Shown here: in pieces, positions 18,589 to 28,341 of the stretch | Layout of the letters: each line of letters opens with the position of its first letter | Position numbering within the stretch: the stretch's first letter is position 1 | Source: Thermodesulfobacteriota bacterium | Lineage (GTDB): Bacteria; Desulfobacterota; Thermodesulfobacteria; Thermodesulfobacteriales; Thermodesulfobacteriaceae | Length of the DNA stretch: 39,675 nt | Assembly (NCBI GenBank): GCA_030550555.1 | Contig: JAUQPD010000020.1 | Location: 1-39,675 of the forward strand | Direction: 5' to 3' | Made by a program: the position numbers and the translations under genes | The notes under the pieces: generated by a model | What the model was told of the DNA's origin: nothing | What the model saw: the letters and a program-made list of their open reading frames with translations, nothing else | The model's database searches: none

Positions 18589-20628
18589 TTATTTCTCCTT
18601 CTCTTCAGGAGTGTATTTCACATGGGCCCCAAAACAACCAAGCCCATGAAATACTGGCACATGCTTTGGTCCCTCAAGGGCTCTCCTCATAGCCATATCA
18701 AAGAGCACCCTTGGCTTAGGTTTATCAATACCATTGATCTTTCGTCCAAAATCAATTCTATCTATCATGATGTTAGCAAACTCATTTGCGGTCCTTGCCA
18801 CCCTCCAAGACCCCATGAAATACTTCTCAATTTCGTAGAAGAGGAAATCTGTAACGACCTTACTTCCAAGGGTGGGAAAATCAGGTCCGAAGACCACTTG
18901 AACCCCTGTTGCCACAAAATACATACCAATCGCAATTGCCTTCTCACTCATCCACTGAGGAGCAGCACCCACCGCAGGGATCATCCAGAGGTCATCACCA
19001 AGTCCACCTGTGTGGTGAATTTCTGTTGCAGCAATCAGAATTCTTGAATTGTCAACACAGGCTCCCATGTGGAGAACAGGAGGACATCCAACTGCCTCAA
19101 GGACCTCTCTCAATCCCGGACCTGCAAGCTCTATTGCCTCAGGTGAGAGTAATCCTGCCATTGCCATATTCGTTGCAGAACAACCTGTTGCTAAGACAAG
19201 GACATTATTTGCTATGAGCTCCTTTGCCAACTCTACTTGAATTGGCTCATGGACCCTGTATTGATCACATCCTGCAAGAACCGCAAGCCCCCGAATTTTA
19301 CCGTTTATAATATTTTCATTTAAGGGTTTATAACTTGCCCTAAACCTTCCACCAAGGATATACATTATCGTCTCATGACTAAATCCAGCCACAATATCAA
19401 TGCTGTGCTCAGGAATTCTGACTTTCTTGGGATCCCTAAGTGGGAAACGGGATATTGCGGTCTTCAAGATCTCCTTGGCAACATCAAGAGCCCTCTTCTC
19501 ATCAAAGGGAATATGAAGAGCCCCTTCCATCATGGATATAGGACTTGTTGTAATGACAACCGTATGGAATTCTTTAGCAATATCTACAATGTTTTGCATA
19601 ACGCATTGAACATCAACTACAACCGCCTCTACCGCACCAGTAGCAATAGTCACCTCCTGTTGAATGAAGGACCCAGCAACTGGTATCCCCATCCTCATCA
19701 AAACCTCATTCCCTGTACAGCAGATCCCTGCAAGATTAACTCCGCGGGCACCAACCTTCCGAGCCTCCTCCAAGATCTCTGGATCTCTACTTGCCACTGC
19801 AAGGGCATCTGCAAGAATGGGATCATGCCCATGGACCGCCACATTAACATAATCCGGCTTTATAACCGCAGTGCCTATGTTCACCTTTGCCCTTATGGGC
19901 TGGGGATTTCCAAGAAGTAGATCCTGAAGCTCAGTTGCCAACATGCTTCCTCCCCAGCCATCAGCAAGGGCACACCTTACCGCTCCAAAGAGGATATTTT
20001 TATAATCCTGATCAACACCAACTGTTGTCCTGTGCAAGAGCTCAACTACCTCCCTATCCACTCCTCTTGGCACAACTCCATACTTTCTCCATCTCTCAAG
20101 GGTTGGCTTAGGAGCTCTATGGGTCAGGATAATCTCTCCCTCTTGCTGGGAAAAGATCGCCATAGCAGAATCCGCAAGCTTCACCAAGAGATCTTTCTCA
20201 GGAAGTGTGGGATCTACCCCAAAGGCCTGAGCAACAACTCTCAACTTACGTTTGTCTCTGATCTCAAAAGGTGCCTCTCCGTGAACAGCCTCATAAAAAA
20301 CCCGCGCAACATGTCGCCCATGGTCCGAATGAGCTGAAGTCCCAGCAGCAACCATCCTCGCAAAATTTCTGGCAACAACTGTTGCTGCAGAGGCACCACA
20401 AATCCCTTTCAACTCCTCAACACCCTCCACTATCTGACAAGGCCCCATATTACAGACCCTACAACAGGTCCCTCCCCGACCAAAAGCACAAGGTAATGTC
20501 CCCCTTCTCTCAACCCTCTTAGGCGAAGTAAGCACTTCATCTCCAAGACAACTGTATATCTCCTCAGCCACCTTGGTCTGATACTTTCCCTCTTTGGCCT
20601 TACTAAATCTCGCCCTTTCATCAATCAT
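18589..20628 (-). CDS. cooS: Ni-Fe carbon monoxide dehydrogenase catalytic subunit
   Basis: The 679-residue product is a full CooS/AcsA. Cluster D and B cysteines are present (C47, C55, C56, C59, C64, C77). The C-cluster ligand segments are all there: the His in VAVHGHDP, then GICCTGNE, DVQCVMQN, AGCDQYRVH, ATGCSATN and HMGACVDN. It reduces CO2 to CO, which is used by the acetyl-CoA synthase encoded by acsB in the same operon. The ATG at 20628 is preferred over the TTG one codon upstream because GGGGGG lies 6 nt before it. No CooC/AcsF nickel-insertion gene is nearby in this window. Confidence 0.96.
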   Translation of the reverse strand: MIDERARFSKAKEGKYQTKVAEEIYSCLGDEVLTSPKRVERRGTLPCAFGRGGTCCRVCNMGPCQIVEGVEELKGICGASAATVVARNFARMVAAGTSAHSDHGRHVARVFYEAVHGEAPFEIRDKRKLRVVAQAFGVDPTLPEKDLLVKLADSAMAIFSQQEGEIILTHRAPKPTLERWRKYGVVPRGVDREVVELLHRTTVGVDQDYKNILFGAVRCALADGWGGSMLATELQDLLLGNPQPIRAKVNIGTAVIKPDYVNVAVHGHDPILADALAVASRDPEILEEARKVGARGVNLAGICCTGNEVLMRMGIPVAGSFIQQEVTIATGAVEAVVVDVQCVMQNIVDIAKEFHTVVITTSPISMMEGALHIPFDEKRALDVAKEILKTAISRFPLRDPKKVRIPEHSIDIVAGFSHETIMYILGGRFRASYKPLNENIINGKIRGLAVLAGCDQYRVHEPIQVELAKELIANNVLVLATGCSATNMAMAGLLSPEAIELAGPGLREVLEAVGCPPVLHMGACVDNSRILIAATEIHHTGGLGDDLWMIPAVGAAPQWMSEKAIAIGMYFVATGVQVVFGPDFPTLGSKVVTDFLFYEIEKYFMGSWRVARTANEFANIMIDRIDFGRKINGIDKPKPRVLFDMAMRRALEGPKHVPVFHGLGCFGAHVKYTPEEKEK

Positions 20629-20663
20629 CAATATCCCCCCATTTTTAAGTTTACTTATTTACT

Positions 20664-20692
20664 AAAAAAATTATCTTTTAAAAGAATAATTT
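20664..20692 (-). terminator. AT-rich hairpin with T-run between folD and cooS
   Basis: On the minus strand, AAATTATTCTT (20692-20682) and AAGATAATTT (20677-20668) pair with one bulged T around a TTAA loop, followed by a T-run reaching 20664. It resembles a leaky terminator or a processing site inside the operon. The stem is only A/T-rich, so it may be weak; at high growth temperature it would be weaker still. Confidence 0.35.
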
Positions 20693-20701
20693 CTATAAAT
20701 C

Positions 20702-20715
20702 GTGATTTTATTCAC
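20702..20715. promoter_or_regulatory. CRP/FNR-superfamily-like palindrome upstream of cooS
   Basis: GTGA (20702-20705) and TCAC (20712-20715) are separated by 6 nt, the half-site spacing used by CRP-family regulators. It lies at the folD stop codon, just before the hairpin and cooS. One such match in 40 kb can arise by chance. Confidence 0.25.
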
Positions 20716-21614
20716 TAAGCAACCTCGCTGGGAAGGCCTGCCCAAGCCTTTGCGGACTCTAAAGTATTTTTCATCAACATAGTTATGGTCATGGGCCCAA
20801 CTCCACCAGGAACAGGTGTTATATATCCTGCCTTCTCCTTCACTGAATCAAAATCAACATCTCCGCAGAGCTTTGCCTTGCCATCAGGTGTTGTACCGAT
20901 CCTATTTACACCTACATCAATCACTACTGCCCCTTCCTTTACCATGTCAGCGGTTATGGCCTTGGGCACTCCTACCGCAACAATCAATATGTCTGCTCTT
21001 CTTGTGTGCTCTGCTAAATTTCTAGTTCCAGTATGACAAATGGTAACTGTTGCATTCCCAACAGGTTTCCTCTTCTGCATAAGAAGTATAGCCATAGGTT
21101 TCCCAACAATGTTACTTCTTCCAACAACCACCACATCCGCCCCATCAACCTGAACCCCAGTTTCAGCAAGGAGATAGAGGATTCCATAGGGGGTACAGGG
21201 TATAAAACAGGGCTCTCCGATAACCAATTTTCCTACATTTACAGGATGAAATCCATCCACATCCTTTCGTGGATCAATAGCATAGAGCACCCTTCTCTCA
21301 TTGATATGCCTTGGAAGCGGTAACTGGACAAGAATTCCATGGATCTTCGGATCCTCATTATACTTAAATATAAGCTTTATAAGCTCATCCTCTGATACAT
21401 TTTCTGGAAGGTTTTCCTGAACTGAATAGAATCCAAGCTCATGGGCAGTCTTTTGCTTAGCAGTGACATAGGAGACAGAGGCAGGATTCTCCCCAACGAG
21501 AATGGTCACAAGCCCTGGTATGATTCCTTTTTCCTTTAACTCTTCAACCTCCTTTTTTATCTGAGCTCTTATCTTTTCTGCTATTGCCTTTCCGTCAATA
21601 ATTATTCCAGCCAT
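20715..21614 (-). CDS. folD: Bifunctional methylene-THF dehydrogenase / methenyl-THF cyclohydrolase
   Basis: The 299-residue product matches FolD along its length. The catalytic Tyr49 and Lys53 lie in SYVTAKQK, the NAD(P)-binding motif is VVGRSNIVGKPMA, and PVPGGVGPMTITMLM is near the C-terminus. It closes formyl-THF to methenyl-THF and reduces it to methylene-THF, the two steps between Fhs and MetF. Because FolD does both, no separate FchA cyclohydrolase gene is needed. It is the second gene of the operon, 31 nt after fhs, with a GGGGGAGGAG site directly before the ATG. Confidence 0.96.
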   Translation of the reverse strand: MAGIIIDGKAIAEKIRAQIKKEVEELKEKGIIPGLVTILVGENPASVSYVTAKQKTAHELGFYSVQENLPENVSEDELIKLIFKYNEDPKIHGILVQLPLPRHINERRVLYAIDPRKDVDGFHPVNVGKLVIGEPCFIPCTPYGILYLLAETGVQVDGADVVVVGRSNIVGKPMAILLMQKRKPVGNATVTICHTGTRNLAEHTRRADILIVAVGVPKAITADMVKEGAVVIDVGVNRIGTTPDGKAKLCGDVDFDSVKEKAGYITPVPGGVGPMTITMLMKNTLESAKAWAGLPSEVA

Positions 21615-21645
21615 CTCCTCCCCCTCCCAAATCTCAATTTAGCTC

Positions 21646-23409
21646 TTAAAAGAGTCCTTTTACCTTTCCAGTCTCAACATCCACATCTATCCTCCTATAG
21701 GCTGGATCTGATGCAGTTCCAGGCATGAGATTGATGTCTCCTGCAACAGGGACAATAAAACCAGAGCCCCTGAATATGAGCACATCTCTCACTCTCAAGC
21801 TCCACCCCTTTGGCACACCCTTCTTGTTTGGATCATCAGAGAGAGACAGATGGGTCTTTACCATACAAATGGGAAGCTTTCTCAGTTCCTCATTTGCTTC
21901 AAGCATCTTAATCTTCTCCTCTGCAGGTGGTAGATAGACAACTCCATCTGCCCCGTAGACCTCTTTTGCAATCTTTTCAATTCTTGATTTGATTGGCTCA
22001 TCAAGCTCATAGAGGAATCTAAACTGGGGAGTTTCTCTACAGGCATCCATTACCGCATCTGCAAGTTCAAGGGCACCTTCTCCTCCCTTCAGCCAGTGAT
22101 CAGAATAGGCCACTCTTACTCCTGCAGACTCACATATTCTTCTTACAAGTTTGACCTCATTTTCGGTGTCTGCGTAGAATTTATTTATACAGACAACGGG
22201 AATGGCTCCACTCTTCTTAACAATGTTTACGCAGTGAAGCAGATTTTCACATCCCTTTTCAACCCACTCAAGATTTTCCTCTAGATACTCCTTGGGTATG
22301 GGCTGGCCTGGTTTAGGTATGGGTGCACCGCCATGACACTTAAGAGCCCTAATAGTTGCTACCACCACAGACACGTTGGGCACAAGGCCAGAGAGCCTGC
22401 ATTTAATGTTCCAGAATTTCTCAAAGCCAATGTCTGCTGCAAAACCAGACTCTGTCACCACATAATCTCCCAGCTTAAGAGCCACATAGTCTGCAATGAT
22501 TGAATTCTGCCCAATTGCAATATTGGCAAAAGGTCCTGCATGGACAATTACTGGCTGACCTTCAATAGTCTGCATAAGATTGGGATTTATGGCATCAACG
22601 AGCCAAGCGGTCATAGCCCCTGCTACCTCAAGGTCCTCAGTAGTGATGGGATTTCCAAACTTATCAAAGGCAACAACTATCTTTCCAATCCGCTCCCTTA
22701 GGTCTTTTAGATCCCTTGCAACTGCAAGAATAGCCATCACCTCTGAGGCAACAGCAATCCAAAACTTAGACTCCATCGGATATCCATCATTCTTTCCACC
22801 AAGACCAATAACAATGTGTCTTAGGGCCTGAGCACAGAAATCTATAACCCATCCCATCTCAACTCTCTTAGGATCAATGTTTAGCCTCCTTAGCCCCTTC
22901 TTTGCCAGGGTCTCATCATCATAGTTTGCTTCATGTTGCATTCTTGCTGTGAGAGCAACCATAGCTAAGTTATGGGCATTCATCACCGCATTGATATCCC
23001 CAGTTAGCCCCAGCGAAAATTTATCAAGAGGAATTACCTGAGATAGACCTCCTCCTGCAGCTGAGCCCTTTATATTAAAAGTTGGTCCACCTGAGGGCTG
23101 TCTAATACAACCTATTACATTTTGTCCTCTTTTCCCAAGCCCCTGGACAAGCCCAATTAGAGTGGTTGTTTTTCCCTCACCAAGCGGAGTAGGAGTAATA
23201 GCAGTTACATTAATATATTTTCCATTAGGTCTATCTTTGAGTCTCTCAAGAACTCGTCTATAGTCAATCTTTGCTACATAATGCCCGTAGGGGAGAAGCT
23301 CCTCTTTGGTAAGCCCCATCTCTTCTCCAAGTTGATACACTGTCTTCATGTGCTTTTCAGCCTCGTAGGCAATCTCCCAATCCTTCATAACTGTTGGGTC
23401 AAGCCTCAT
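21646..23409 (-). CDS. fhs: Formate--tetrahydrofolate ligase
   Basis: The 587-residue product has the P-loop [12 protein letters not shown] (residues 72-83), [14 protein letters not shown], and [14 protein letters not shown], all typical of formyl-THF synthetase. It uses ATP to attach formate to THF. It is slightly longer than the usual 557 or so residues. It is the first gene of the Wood-Ljungdahl run, with GGAGGG upstream of the ATG at 23409 and a 193-nt AT-rich leader. Confidence 0.96.
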   Translation of the reverse strand: MRLDPTVMKDWEIAYEAEKHMKTVYQLGEEMGLTKEELLPYGHYVAKIDYRRVLERLKDRPNGKYINVTAITPTPLGEGKTTTLIGLVQGLGKRGQNVIGCIRQPSGGPTFNIKGSAAGGGLSQVIPLDKFSLGLTGDINAVMNAHNLAMVALTARMQHEANYDDETLAKKGLRRLNIDPKRVEMGWVIDFCAQALRHIVIGLGGKNDGYPMESKFWIAVASEVMAILAVARDLKDLRERIGKIVVAFDKFGNPITTEDLEVAGAMTAWLVDAINPNLMQTIEGQPVIVHAGPFANIAIGQNSIIADYVALKLGDYVVTESGFAADIGFEKFWNIKCRLSGLVPNVSVVVATIRALKCHGGAPIPKPGQPIPKEYLEENLEWVEKGCENLLHCVNIVKKSGAIPVVCINKFYADTENEVKLVRRICESAGVRVAYSDHWLKGGEGALELADAVMDACRETPQFRFLYELDEPIKSRIEKIAKEVYGADGVVYLPPAEEKIKMLEANEELRKLPICMVKTHLSLSDDPNKKGVPKGWSLRVRDVLIFRGSGFIVPVAGDINLMPGTASDPAYRRIDVDVETGKVKGLF

Positions 23410-23502
23410 AGCACCCTCCTCATAATTTTTTGTTACTATCTATTTATTTACCATATTCAGAAAGACCCTTGATTATATTCAAAAATTATGCCAAACACTT
23501 TC

Positions 23503-23530
23503 GTTATAATTTTAAATTGATTTATTGCAA
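23503..23530 (-). promoter_or_regulatory. Candidate promoter of the Wood-Ljungdahl operon
   Basis: In the 193-nt gap between the chemoreceptor gene and fhs, the minus strand has TTGCAA (23525-23530), a 16-nt spacer and TATAAC (23503-23508). A second -10-like box, TATAAT (23472-23477), lies closer to fhs but lacks a good -35 at 17 nt. The gap is strongly AT-rich and shows no THF-riboswitch pattern. Confidence 0.45.
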
Positions 23531-23602
23531 ATTGCATTTTTTAAAAAAGTTTACTACAAAACCAGATGGTGAAAAACTCTCCAATAGAAAAGAGCGTCTC
23601 TC

Positions 23603-25528
23603 TCAGGTCTGAATGCTTAGTTTTTTGAGTTTACTGATTTCCCTTTCAACCAACTCTTCTGGTAAAAATCTTCTTAAGATTCGTTCAATCTTAGATATGG
23701 ATTCAGGGCTTAAATACTCGTAGATCACTGCAAAACCTGACCCATCCGTTCTTACAACCTTACCTTCAAATTCCACCCAACTTTCCTCGCATTTCAGATA
23801 GAACTTAATTTTTTGATCCACTTTGGGTATGTATGAACTGAGTAGGTAAATACCACTAAGGGAGATATCTTTAAGGGTTGCATTGTAACTTTTCCCATCA
23901 ACTTCAAACCTTGCTTCTTCAAAAAAGCGAATCCTTTTGAAGAGTCGTCTATCAATTTGAAATGTGGCAAAGTGTTCTACTGAAGAGATCAAACGTTTTG
24001 TAAAGTCTTCAAGCTGAGTTGCGTAGTTAAGATTTTTCTGAATATCTTCGTTCATAGCTCTGAACTCATCTTCCAGATCTTTGAAGGCCTTTGAGGCAAG
24101 TTCTGCCCTTTCTTGGTGAGTAAGTGCTTTTTTTTCTATGTCTGCAAGGGCTATTGTCTGCTCTTCAATAGCGCTTGCAACAATGTTTGCGTGATCCTTG
24201 ACCTGTTGAAAAACTTCAACCATAGTCTCTACAGTGCGAATGATATTTGCGTGAAGCTCCTGCAAAGCCTTGATCTTTTGGGTAATTTCCACTCCCGCAT
24301 TATCTGTCTGTCTTGCAAGCTCCTTGACTTCTTGTGCGACAACCGCAAAACCCTTTCCCACCTCTCCTGCCCTTGCAGCTTCAATTGAAGCATTAAGAGC
24401 AAGGAGGTTTGTCTGTTCCGCAACTCCTCTTATGAACTCTACGATACTCTCTATCTCTGCTGAAGCCCTCTCTAAAGTCACCATAAGCCTCTGGGTCTCA
24501 AGGGCCTGGTTCATAGCTCTGTTGGCTGAATATTGCGTCTCAAGCACCGTTTTGTTGATCTCTTCTACCGCAATACGAATTTGCCCAATAATATTTGTTT
24601 GTTCCTGAATATCCTTGATAATTTCATCAACTTCCATCAACACCTCATCTATCCTCATCTCAATAAACATCGCTTTGGCCTGGGAAGTTTCTCCAAGTTC
24701 TTTAAAGCTTGCGACAATAGGCTCTATTTCTTCTCCAAGTTTTTTAATTTTTAGAATTATCTCATTAAAGCTACATCTCACCTCATCTAGGGCCCTGAGG
24801 ATCTTTCCTACTTCATCATTCCTCTCAACTTCCAGGTCAATACGAAGATTACCCTGAGAAATCTCTCTACAACTCCCTATAGCTCTATCAAGTTCTCGTT
24901 CAAGTCTTTTGCCAATGAATCTAGATCCATACAGAGTAAGTAAGAGTATAAAAAGAAGTCCAATTAAATAAACTACCTGTAGCATCTTCTTTTGACGATC
25001 AAATTTCCTTTTTTCCAGTGTGAGATATCTTTGATACTCCTCAATTAATTTATCTAAGGACTCCCAAAGGAAGCTTCGCGAAACCGTCTGAAATCTATTA
25101 TAAAGTTTCCAAAGTTCCTCCTCATTAGTAACTTTTTTCATTGCAAGGACAAGTTGATTCATCTCCTTTGCACTCTCCTCTAAGTTTTGCCAAAGTTTAT
25201 TGTCAACCTGGGAGCGTATCTTGGCCCTCAACTGCTCAATTTTTTTTAAACTTTCATCAAGAATTATGGATTCAAAGTCCTCATTTAATAAATGGGTAAG
25301 AAGGTTTACTTTCCAGCGAAGGTGTTCTGATCTAATAGTTTGAAGCTCCTCAATCCATCCCTGAAACTCCTCGACAGTTTGGGTGTATTTTCTCTCCAGA
25401 TTGAGTTGAACAAAGTGGAGGATAGTCGTCATCCCTGCCACTATCAAGAGTAAGAAAACAACCCCAAGCCCAACCTTAAGAGAAAGCGACAAGTTTTGAA
25501 AGGCTAAAATAACCCTCTTTAATACCAT
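23603..25528 (-). CDS. Methyl-accepting chemotaxis protein with C-terminal PilZ domain
   Basis: The product is 641 residues from the ATG at 25528, chosen because GGAGG lies 7 nt before it; two upstream in-frame ATGs sit on or before that site. It has one membrane helix near the N-terminus, a short periplasmic helical region, a second helix ([17 protein letters not shown]) and a HAMP-like segment. The signalling hairpin contains [19 protein letters not shown]. The C-terminal region (about 530-620) is a PilZ domain with RRLFKR and DISLSGIYL, the c-di-GMP-binding pattern. It should relay a signal to CheA and possibly sense c-di-GMP. It lies directly upstream of fhs in the same direction. Confidence 0.93.
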   Translation of the reverse strand: MVLKRVILAFQNLSLSLKVGLGVVFLLLIVAGMTTILHFVQLNLERKYTQTVEEFQGWIEELQTIRSEHLRWKVNLLTHLLNEDFESIILDESLKKIEQLRAKIRSQVDNKLWQNLEESAKEMNQLVLAMKKVTNEEELWKLYNRFQTVSRSFLWESLDKLIEEYQRYLTLEKRKFDRQKKMLQVVYLIGLLFILLLTLYGSRFIGKRLERELDRAIGSCREISQGNLRIDLEVERNDEVGKILRALDEVRCSFNEIILKIKKLGEEIEPIVASFKELGETSQAKAMFIEMRIDEVLMEVDEIIKDIQEQTNIIGQIRIAVEEINKTVLETQYSANRAMNQALETQRLMVTLERASAEIESIVEFIRGVAEQTNLLALNASIEAARAGEVGKGFAVVAQEVKELARQTDNAGVEITQKIKALQELHANIIRTVETMVEVFQQVKDHANIVASAIEEQTIALADIEKKALTHQERAELASKAFKDLEDEFRAMNEDIQKNLNYATQLEDFTKRLISSVEHFATFQIDRRLFKRIRFFEEARFEVDGKSYNATLKDISLSGIYLLSSYIPKVDQKIKFYLKCEESWVEFEGKVVRTDGSGFAVIYEYLSPESISKIERILRRFLPEELVEREISKLKKLSIQT

Positions 25529-25583
25529 CCGCATCCCTCCTTCCATTCTTTTAAAATCCTTATTTTAGCTTAAATTAAGATTG
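25529..25583. other. Short divergent intergenic region between the chemoreceptor gene and ftsK
   Basis: These 55 nt separate two genes that point away from each other. The stretch is AT-rich, but I could not fix a convincing pair of promoter boxes on either strand, so the -35 regions may lie inside the genes. Confidence 0.4.
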
Positions 25584-27689
25584 ATGATAAGGGTGAAAAC
25601 ACTCTTTATAAAGGCTTTAATATTAGTTTTATTTGTATTTTTCACTCTTTCTATCTACTCATATAGTCCCTATGATCCAGGGTTCCTAGTTATTGGCTCA
25701 AGTAGTCCAAGGAACTGGGGTGGAATCCTGGGGGCCTACCTCTCTTCAGTTGTCTTCTTTCTCTTGGGCCTTGTTTCCCTTGTGTTACCTCCTTTGGCAG
25801 TCGTTATATGCTATCTCATCAAGACCGGTTTTCCCTGGCATAGGGTTCTCATATTAGCACTTTCCTTGCCAATTGCTCTTTCAATGAGTGTAGCCTTACT
25901 CTCACAACTCCTTGAGGTTAAGGATAGATTTATTCTTGATAGATATCCTCTTCACGGAGGTATTGTCGGTGAACTTTTAGCCACTCTCATAAATTTTACA
26001 GGTATCCCCATCGTCCTTTTGATTATCTTGATACTATTTCTTATACCTCCTCTCATTCTGATTGACAGAGGGCAACTTAGCAAACTTTTCAATACTTTTA
26101 GGGGCCTTAGGACCTATTTAAGATCAAAGGAAAGTCCTATGGATGAAGTAGAGTCCAGACAAACCGAAGCTCTAACCATCTCAGTTGATGAGCAAAAAGT
26201 GTTTTCACTGCCCCAAGGTATTTCTGAGGGAGCTTCTCAAAAAGTAGCTTCAGAAGAGGTCAAACCTAGAAACTATTCGAGCCAGTTTTTACCGCCACCC
26301 CTTGAACTACTGAATGATCCACCAGTCTCAATGGTTCGAACAAAGCCAGAGGAGTTAAAAGAGCGAGCTCTTCTTCTTAAGGCAAAATTGAGAGAGTTTG
26401 GGATAGAAGGAGAGGTAACAGGCATAAATCCTGGACCAGTGATTACGGTGTTTGAATTTAAACCCGCACCTGGAATTAAGTTGAGTAGAATACTCAGTCT
26501 TGTTGATGATCTTGCTCTTGGGCTTTCCGCAAAAAGTGTCCGAATAGTTGCTCCTATTCCTGGAAAAAATGTTATTGGTATTGAAATATCTAATCCCCAG
26601 AGAGAGTGGGTATATCTAAAAGAGATTATAAATACTGAAGCCTTTAAGAGTAGCCCTTCACCTCTTACCTTTGCCCTGGGTAAAGACATATTTGGAAATC
26701 CCCTTGTGGCAGACCTAAAAAAGATGCCCCATCTCTTGATAGCAGGAAGTACAGGTTCTGGAAAGAGTATCTTTATCCATAGCACGATACTCAGCATGAT
26801 CTATAAATCAGCACCGAATGATATTCGTTTTCTGATGATTGACCCAAAGAGAATAGAGCTCTCAGTGTATGATGGTATTCCCTATTTGCTACATCCTGTT
26901 GTCTTAGAGCCTAAGATGGCAACAGGTGCTTTAAGATGGGCTGTTCAGGAGATGGAGAGACGCTATGCCCTCTTTGAGGAGCTTTCAGTGAGAAATCTTG
27001 AGTCCTATAATGAACAATTTGAGGAGAAACTACCCTATATAGTAATTATTATTGACGAGCTTGCAGATCTTATGGTTGTTGCTTCAAAGGAGGTTGAGAC
27101 CCTTCTTACTCGTCTTGCTCAGATGGCCCGAGCTTCGGGCATCCACCTCATTGTGGCTACTCAGAGGCCCTCTGTAGATGTTATCACAGGTTTAATAAAG
27201 GTGAATTTTCCTGCTCGCATTTCCTTTCAAGTTACTTCTAAGGTAGACTCAAGGACTATTCTCGATACACAGGGTGCGGAGAGGCTTCTCGGAGCAGGTG
27301 ATATGTTATTTATGCCTCCAGGTAGCTCCCATCTTCTGAGAGCCCATGCTCCCTTTGTCTCTGAAAATGAGGTTAAAAGAATTGTCGAATACTTGAAGTC
27401 CCTTGGCGAACCAGAGTATCTAGCAGACCTCAGCGGACTTCAACTTGAAGAAGATGATGAGATGGATACCCAAGAGCTCTCGAATGGAGATGATGAACTC
27501 TACAGAGAGGCCCTAAAAATTGCCTATCAATATGGAAAGATCTCTACCTCAATGCTTCAGAGAAAATTAAGAATTGGTTACAACAGAGCAGCTCGGCTTG
27601 TTGAAAGAATGGAGGAAGAGGGTATAATAGGACCCAGTGATGGTGTTCGTCCTCGTCCTGTCATTGCTCCTCGTAAACCTGATATCTAG
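25584..27689 (+). CDS. ftsK: DNA translocase FtsK
   Basis: The 701-residue product (ATG at 25584; a TTG one codon earlier is less likely) has four N-terminal membrane helices within the first 180 residues, a short linker and a RecA-like motor. Walker A is GSTGSGKS near residue 388 and Walker B is VIIIDELADLM near residue 488. A gamma-type winged helix near the C-terminus contains MLQRKLRIGYNRAARLVERMEEEGI, which in this family recognises KOPS. It pumps chromosome termini across the closing septum. The linker is short compared with E. coli FtsK but normal for many bacteria. Its last 50 nt overlap the start of lolA. Confidence 0.97.
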   Translation: MIRVKTLFIKALILVLFVFFTLSIYSYSPYDPGFLVIGSSSPRNWGGILGAYLSSVVFFLLGLVSLVLPPLAVVICYLIKTGFPWHRVLILALSLPIALSMSVALLSQLLEVKDRFILDRYPLHGGIVGELLATLINFTGIPIVLLIILILFLIPPLILIDRGQLSKLFNTFRGLRTYLRSKESPMDEVESRQTEALTISVDEQKVFSLPQGISEGASQKVASEEVKPRNYSSQFLPPPLELLNDPPVSMVRTKPEELKERALLLKAKLREFGIEGEVTGINPGPVITVFEFKPAPGIKLSRILSLVDDLALGLSAKSVRIVAPIPGKNVIGIEISNPQREWVYLKEIINTEAFKSSPSPLTFALGKDIFGNPLVADLKKMPHLLIAGSTGSGKSIFIHSTILSMIYKSAPNDIRFLMIDPKRIELSVYDGIPYLLHPVVLEPKMATGALRWAVQEMERRYALFEELSVRNLESYNEQFEEKLPYIVIIIDELADLMVVASKEVETLLTRLAQMARASGIHLIVATQRPSVDVITGLIKVNFPARISFQVTSKVDSRTILDTQGAERLLGAGDMLFMPPGSSHLLRAHAPFVSENEVKRIVEYLKSLGEPEYLADLSGLQLEEDDEMDTQELSNGDDELYREALKIAYQYGKISTSMLQRKLRIGYNRAARLVERMEEEGIIGPSDGVRPRPVIAPRKPDI

Positions 27690-28284
27690 TGTATACACCC
27701 AGAATGCATATGCTCATACTGTAGAAGAGATCCTCCAAAAGATTCAGACTTTTTACAACAATGTTCAGACCTTAAGAGGGGAATTTGTGCAGGAGACAAC
27801 CTTTGTTACTGGTCAGAAGGAGACGCGAAGTGGAAGATTTTGGATTAAAAAGCCTGGGCTCTTTAGATGGGAATATTTAAGTCCTGAGAGATTTATAATC
27901 ATTTCAGATGGAAGAAATCTTTATGTATACTATCCTGATGAAAAACAAGCCTATGTTTATCCCAGTGGAAAGGCCCTTTCTTCGCAACTTGCCTTAGGAT
28001 TCATGACTGGAAGAGGTGACATCTCAAGAGATCTTAAAGTAGAGAGTTTTCGCATAATTGGTGCTAATACTTGGCAAATTAGTTTTCTACCAGTTAGTCA
28101 GGATCCTCAAGTAGAGAAAATTACTCTTATAGTCAATCAGTCTAATGGTGAAGTAGAAGCAATTACTCTCAGATACGCAGGAGGGGAAACAGTTAGAATC
28201 CAATTGCGAAAAATAGAGTATAACATAGAGTTACCTCAAAGACTTTTTCAGTTCTCTCCTCCTCGTAACACCAAAGTTAACTAA
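27640..28284 (+). CDS. lolA: Outer-membrane lipoprotein carrier LolA
   Basis: The 214-residue product starts at the ATG at 27640 with a hydrophobic signal peptide ending near QNAYA. The mature protein has the LolA pattern: LRGEFVQET, GRFWIKKPGLFRWEY and ISDGRNLYVYYP. It shuttles lipoproteins through the periplasm, which fits the lipoprotein gene at 34168 and a two-membrane cell. The whole signal peptide is encoded inside the 3' end of ftsK in another frame. A GTG directly before the ATG is a possible alternative start. Confidence 0.93.
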   Translation: MVFVLVLSLLLVNLISSVYTQNAYAHTVEEILQKIQTFYNNVQTLRGEFVQETTFVTGQKETRSGRFWIKKPGLFRWEYLSPERFIIISDGRNLYVYYPDEKQAYVYPSGKALSSQLALGFMTGRGDISRDLKVESFRIIGANTWQISFLPVSQDPQVEKITLIVNQSNGEVEAITLRYAGGETVRIQLRKIEYNIELPQRLFQFSPPRNTKVN

Positions 28285-28341
28285 TATCCTGGCGAGGTTT
28301 TATCAAAAGATCGTTGCAAAGCATGTTTTCTGAGGTGCCAA

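Noticed and set aside
23455-23500. A sigma-54 promoter before fhs (TGGCA with a TTG element at about the right spacing)
   Set aside because: The -12 part reads TTGAA, lacking the near-invariant GC, so it is not convincing.
23410-23602. A tetrahydrofolate riboswitch before fhs
   Set aside because: The leader is almost all A/T and lacks the G/C-rich paired cores of that riboswitch.
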